6,417 nt of DNA. Origin: Nitrospirota bacterium (GTDB lineage: Bacteria > Nitrospirota > Leptospirillia > Leptospirillales > Leptospirillaceae). Below are positions 5,509 to 6,417 of this stretch, piece after piece. Position numbers and translations under genes: made by a program. The stretch lies in NCBI GenBank assembly GCA_021828525.1, contig JAJZGM010000076.1, positions 1 to 6,417 of the forward strand, in the 5' to 3' direction. A model generated the notes under the pieces. That model did no database searches, had not been told where the DNA came from, and saw nothing but the letters and a program-made list of their open reading frames with translations. The stretch's first letter is position 1, and each line of letters starts with the position of its first letter.

Positions 5509-6417
5509 TCAGGTTCGGTGGGCTTCCTGGAGCTCCCGGAGAGCCTCCTTGGCCTGGACGACCCTCTGATTGGCGGCCTTTCTGAACCAATTGACGGCCT
5601 GGCTGTGGTCCTTCGGAACGCCGCGGCCGTTTCTGTAAAGGACGCCAAGAATGTACTGGGCCTGGGGATGGCCCGTTTCGGCCGCCATCGTCAGCCAAAG
5701 GGCCGCTTCCGTGGCATCCTGGGGGAGGCCCTGGCCCTCGAGAGTCATCATTCCGAGGTTATACTGGGCTTCGGAATCATCCTGCTCCGCGGCGTTGCGG
5801 AACCAGAGAGCCGCTTCCCGGGGATCAGGTTCCGTTCCTCGTCCGGTCCGGAGCATCGTTCCCAAACGGCACTGGGCTTCGGCCATGCCTTGTTCTGCCG
5901 CCCGCCGGATCCATGCGATTCCCTCCGCCTCGTTCCGTGGTGTGCCCCGTCCTTCCAGATAAAGCATCCCCAGTCTGAGCCGGGCTTCGGAGGAACCGGA
6001 AATTGCGGCTTTTTCGGTCCACCGGAATCCCTCTCCCTCCAGAGCCTCCCCGAAATGCCCGTCTGTCAGAAGGGATCCCAGATGCCTCTGGGCCTCGACA
6101 AGACCCTTTTCGGCCGCCATCCGGAAAAGCCCGATGGCTGAAGATGGGTCGGGGTCGACGGGGCCTCCTTCCTCAAGGATCAGGCCAAGGCGAAAGGCGG
6201 CCCCGGAATGTCCCCCTGAAACCGCCGCCCGGAGCCAATGGATCCCGGATTCGGGATCGGAGGGGGGGATAAGGCCCTCGAGCAGGAGGATGCCAAGACG
6301 ATACTGGGCCTCGGGGTGACCCTGTTCGGCCGCCTTCCTGAACCAGACAAGGACGTCCTCGCCCGCCGGCGCAAGGGAAGGGTCGCCCTGGTAGAGCATG
6401 CCCAGTCTGAACTGGGC
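5509..6417 (-). CDS. Sel1-like repeat (SLR/TPR-type) protein, N-terminus outside window
   Basis: Only the last 302 residues are visible; the frame is open to the window edge. An ATG at 6397-6399 is not the start, because six residues of the same repeat (AQFRLG) precede it. The visible part is eight consecutive units of exactly 36 residues followed by a 14-residue helical end (AKEALRELQEAHRT). Units start with A-x-x-x-LG and carry the family's A-x-x-W-F-RKAAEQG core, for example AALWFRNAAEQ and AVNWFRKAANQ. Sel1 repeats form paired-helix superhelices that act as protein-protein scaffolds in signalling, envelope and stress functions. Whether the protein is exported cannot be judged without the N-terminus. 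No partner is evident nearby; the next gene downstream (cytochrome c) has its own promoter. The family call is secure, the specific role unknown. Confidence 0.93.
   Translation of the reverse strand, partial: AQFRLGMLYQGDPSLAPAGEDVLVWFRKAAEQGHPEAQYRLGILLLEGLIPPSDPESGIHWLRAAVSGGHSGAAFRLGLILEEGGPVDPDPSSAIGLFRMAAEKGLVEAQRHLGSLLTDGHFGEALEGEGFRWTEKAAISGSSEARLRLGMLYLEGRGTPRNEAEGIAWIRRAAEQGMAEAQCRLGTMLRTGRGTEPDPREAALWFRNAAEQDDSEAQYNLGMMTLEGQGLPQDATEAALWLTMAAETGHPQAQYILGVLYRNGRGVPKDHSQAVNWFRKAANQRVVQAKEALRELQEAHRT
5554..6417 (-). repeat. Array of eight 108-base units encoding Sel1 repeats
   Basis: Units on the minus strand occupy 6310-6417, 6202-6309, 6094-6201, 5986-6093, 5878-5985, 5770-5877, 5662-5769 and 5554-5661, all without length variation. 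The DNA of the units is diverged, with similarity mainly at the start of each unit (for example GGGCTTCG or GGGCCTCG on the + strand). This indicates old duplication kept by protein structure. More units probably lie beyond the right edge. Confidence 0.85.

Noticed and set aside
5518..6141. 207-codon plus-strand frame opposite the Sel1 gene
   Set aside because: It is an antisense shadow of the repeat-coding frame; its periodic residues come from the Sel1 units and it shows no family features.
5554..6417. 108-base periodicity as a CRISPR or satellite array
   Set aside because: The units are diverged at the DNA level, have no spacers and encode an intact Sel1 repeat protein.

Overview
The window shows a compact, GC-rich, Gram-negative type genome segment. 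It has two Sec-exported small proteins, a periplasmic c-type cytochrome, a cytoplasmic peptidoglycan-recycling glycosidase, SD-led genes and sigma70-like promoters. The mix (small monohaem cytochrome, LTxxQ periplasmic protein, RhlE, Sel1 array, C26 amidotransferase) would fit a chemolithotrophic Nitrospirota such as Leptospirillum. That assignment is a guess from overall impression, not shown by any diagnostic gene. I see no insertion sequence, tRNA, rRNA or CRISPR array; this looks like ordinary chromosomal core.

Left part, + strand (1-1781): the 3' part of nagZ (beta-N-acetylhexosaminidase, cut by the left edge) overlaps by ATGA with a 311-residue protein of unknown function. That protein has a charged helical stretch and a possible winged-helix/excisionase-like DNA-binding segment near its C-terminus. 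This pair converges, with no bases between the stop codons, on the minus-strand block to its right.

Middle part, minus strand (1782-4252): a promoter (TTGACT-N17-GATAAT, 4224-4252) should drive rhlE (DEAD-box RNA helicase), followed 14 bases later by a class I glutamine amidotransferase-like peptidase C26. The rhlE start lies about 300 bases downstream of the promoter. This leader has no convincing gene but holds several inverted repeats, including two overlapping, mutually exclusive ones and a loop complementary to the rhlE ribosome binding site. A structured, possibly autoregulated helicase leader is the most interesting hypothesis in the window.

Right part, minus strand (4385-6417): a Sel1-repeat protein (eight exact 36-residue units, cut by the right edge) is followed by a well-formed promoter, a 109-residue class I cytochrome c precursor, an intrinsic terminator, an exported Spy/CpxP-like LTxxQ protein and a second terminator. 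The cytochrome and the LTxxQ protein are probably both periplasmic. Read-through of the terminator between them would set their expression ratio.

No obviously new multi-gene system is present. The points that deserve a second look are the rhlE leader and the unknown nagZ-coupled protein.
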